A stretch of 64,000 nt of DNA from Methanobacterium sp. UBA279 (lineage in GTDB: Archaea > Methanobacteriota > Methanobacteria > Methanobacteriales > Methanobacteriaceae), in contig DAQK01000021.1 in NCBI GenBank assembly GCA_002502855.1, positions 4,348 to 68,347 of the forward strand, in the 5' to 3' direction. The notes under the pieces are model-generated. The model saw nothing but the letters and a program-made list of their open reading frames with translations. It made no database searches and was not told the origin of the DNA. The translations under genes were made by a program, and so were the position numbers. Below, one piece after another: positions 62,547-64,000 of the stretch; positions within the stretch are counted from its first letter, which is position 1; the number at the start of each line of letters is the position of its first letter.

Positions 62547-63122
62547 TCAGCTAGTTTTGAAACTGTTAAGTATCATATCGAAATTCGGTTTTTCTTTATC
62601 AAAATCCGATTCTGAAGTTTCAAATAACAATAAATACTGATAACCTTTTTTTACAAGATTTATTTCCATCATTTCCCTTTTCCCAAAATTTGGATCCATA
62701 TATGTGAACAAAACTACTGTAGTATTTGTATTGTCTAAGTGTATAGTCTTATTTTGGATTAATTGGGAATTTGAGCCCTCAAAAAACGATCTGATGCTTC
62801 CATGTCCTGTTGCATCTGGTACTATTGTGACCTGGAATGATGGGGCCTTTTCATTTTCTGAGCTGATTTTTTGCACTGAGACAATTTTAGTTCCAGAAAC
62901 AAGTCCATAGGAACTTTCATCTAAAACCCATGCTTTAGGATAATCAAAACTAACACCATTTCCTGAATAAGTAGATACACCATTCACATCATTATCATCC
63001 TCATCAATCAAAATAGTGTTTGCTAGCATATTGACACTGCTATAAACTAAAAATCCAAGTCCTAAAACACCAATGACCATAAAAACTATCAATACAATAA
63101 TATTATTTCTAGACACATTCAA
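62547..63122 (-). CDS. Membrane-anchored PsbP-like protein
   Basis: 191 residues. An N-terminal anchor (IIVLIVFMVIGVLGLGFLVY) precedes a soluble domain with GNGVSFDYPKAWVLDESSYG, APSFQVTIVPDA, MMEINLVKKGYQYLLLFETS and FDMILNSFK, the pattern of the PsbP-related domain found in many methanobacterial surface proteins. Function is unknown; it should face outward. GGGAGGTT (63131-63124) is the ribosome site. Confidence 0.7.
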   Translation of the reverse strand: MNVSRNNIIVLIVFMVIGVLGLGFLVYSSVNMLANTILIDEDDNDVNGVSTYSGNGVSFDYPKAWVLDESSYGLVSGTKIVSVQKISSENEKAPSFQVTIVPDATGHGSIRSFFEGSNSQLIQNKTIHLDNTNTTVVLFTYMDPNFGKREMMEINLVKKGYQYLLLFETSESDFDKEKPNFDMILNSFKTS

Positions 63123-63157
63123 ACCTCCCTAAAATATATAATTATAATCATTTATTT

Positions 63158-63377
63158 CATTTTCCTAAAGTTAGGATCAAACAAAGCCACATATAATCAG
63201 TTCCTGCTTTCTGAGCTAATTCAGCTTCAGTAGCATATATTCCTAATTTTTTTAAGATGGTTGCTAAGGCAGCGGGTTCACAACTATAAATCGTACTGGC
63301 ATCACCACCTCACCAGTATCCACACTAGATGAATCCGTTAAATAATTCCCAGAGAAACTATTTCCAGATAAAACAGT
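63158..63377 (-). pseudogene. C39-type cysteine peptidase fragment, frameshifted and truncated
   Basis: One frame reads TVLSGNSFSGNYLTDSSSVD, and after a frame change near 63300 another reads DASTIYSCEPAALATILKKL and GIYATEAELAQKAGTDYMWL before a stop at 63158. Cys in CEPAALATIL followed by LGIxATExELAxxAGTD is the N-terminal half of C39-like peptidase domains of methanobacterial surface proteins. The His/Asp half is missing, so this is a relic. Confidence 0.55.
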
Positions 63378-63438
63378 ACCAATATGTATTAATAACACTT
63401 TCTGGGTCTATAATATACACAATTCAGGTTTGAAATTA

Positions 63439-63774
63439 TCATGCTTTTTTCAGTTTGTTCCACTCTCTAACTCGAAACATAACTCCTCCAAATATCATTA
63501 TTGAAATCCCAATGATGGTAAGCCAATCCCGTATTGTCACATAATTATTGGAAGATAGCAGAATGTAACTTACCAACCCAAATATCACTAATATTAGTGA
63601 AACAAATATCAAATGAGAAATATTCCTATGATTTAATAAATCAAATGTACCTGTAACAAAAAGTATAGAACAAATAAATAGCATGGGAGTAATTAATAGG
63701 TAGTCATCTAAATTGACTAATATTAATAAAGCGAAAAAGCCAAGTATGAATTCTGCTCCTCTCATAAATACCAT
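63439..63774 (-). CDS. Four-helix membrane protein, 111 aa
   Basis: From ATG 63774 (MVFMRGAEFILGFFALLILV), after GGAG at 63787-63784; ATG 63789 and 63765 are alternatives. Four hydrophobic segments (PMLFICSILFVTGTFDLLNH, ISHLIFVSLILVIFGLVSYI, WLTIIGISIMIFGGVMFRV). No family is recognised. Confidence 0.55.
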   Translation of the reverse strand: MVFMRGAEFILGFFALLILVNLDDYLLITPMLFICSILFVTGTFDLLNHRNISHLIFVSLILVIFGLVSYILLSSNNYVTIRDWLTIIGISIMIFGGVMFRVREWNKLKKA

Positions 63775-64000
63775 ACATAACAACTCCATTAAACGCTGAT
63801 TAAATTCTTGAATATGATTCTAAAAAGACTAAAATAAAAAATATAAGAAAAATGTTTTAATGATCCTTTTTCATTATCTGAGTTTCTTACAAATTCATTT
63901 AATTCTTTCTTCTTATTTAATCAACACGTCTACATTTTTCTCATCAATTTTTTTTTCCAAATATTAATTGGGTAAAATTGGTTTTTGTTGATAAAAGTTA

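Overview
The window looks like a chromosomal segment of a methanogenic archaeon of the order Methanobacteriales, most likely Methanobacterium or a close relative. Support: a complete A-type ATP synthase operon in the order H-I-K-E-C-F-A-B-D; a surface protein with pseudomurein-binding repeats; a MsvR-type V4R regulator; archaeal tRNA-modification genes (queC for archaeosine, tiaS); two-subunit pyruvate carboxylase (pycB); archaeal inositol-phosphate synthase; two DUF2769 genes; AT-rich spacers with TATA boxes; and Shine-Dalgarno sites of the GGTGA/GGAGG type. I name no species.

Layout. 0-3.3 kb: the start of a rubredoxin-Hcp fusion, divergent from a MsvR-type redox regulator with two operator-like boxes between them, then larC and queC. 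3.6-6 kb: a secreted pseudomurein-binding/transglutaminase protein split by one in-frame TGA. 6-7.1 kb: gene-poor DNA with a probable transposase relic. 7.1-13.7 kb: pycB, a large membrane protein, a truncated molybdopterin oxidoreductase, a stand-alone caspase-like protease and ino1. 13.9-16.2 kb: a decayed stretch (small multidrug export relic, one intact DUF2769 gene, a broken winged-helix plus membrane-protein pair, and a second DUF2769 gene with an in-frame TAG). 16.2-19.3 kb: a UbiA-family enzyme and a sensor histidine kinase. 19.5-24.8 kb: fumC, an SdhA/TfrA-like flavoprotein, a short SdhB-like iron-sulfur protein and a rubredoxin-FMN hydroxyacid dehydrogenase, all in one direction. 25-29.3 kb: an acyltransferase, then a PadR-led group of small genes and a frameshifted DNA-alkylation-repair gene.

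29.3-43.4 kb is an accessory region rich in toxin-antitoxin and defence-type genes: two tandem VapBC pairs, a HEPN (ApeA-like) protein with a winged-helix neighbour, an MNT/HEPN pair bounded by a relic of a duplicated ABC permease, an HTH-nucleotidyltransferase with a 44-residue partner, a two-gene DUF2283 unit and a Cas4-like nuclease. tRNA-Lys(CTT) and tRNA-Gln(TTG) also lie here. No CRISPR array was seen.

43.6-64 kb: an ATP-grasp ligase, small membrane proteins, UPF0216, the ATP synthase operon, and an unusual four-gene metabolic cluster (citrate-synthase-like, class I fumarase alpha-like, TIM-barrel-like and MmgE/PrpD proteins) placed directly behind tiaS. The right edge holds small membrane proteins and a decayed C39-peptidase fragment.

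Themes. Core operons are intact, while accessory genes carry many nonsense and frameshift lesions, which fits real decay better than random sequencing error. The two most interesting metabolic units are the fumC-sdhAB-rubredoxin/FMN cluster, whose SdhB lacks the CCG domain expected of thiol:fumarate reductase, and the PrpD/citrate-synthase/fumarase-like cluster, whose product I cannot name.
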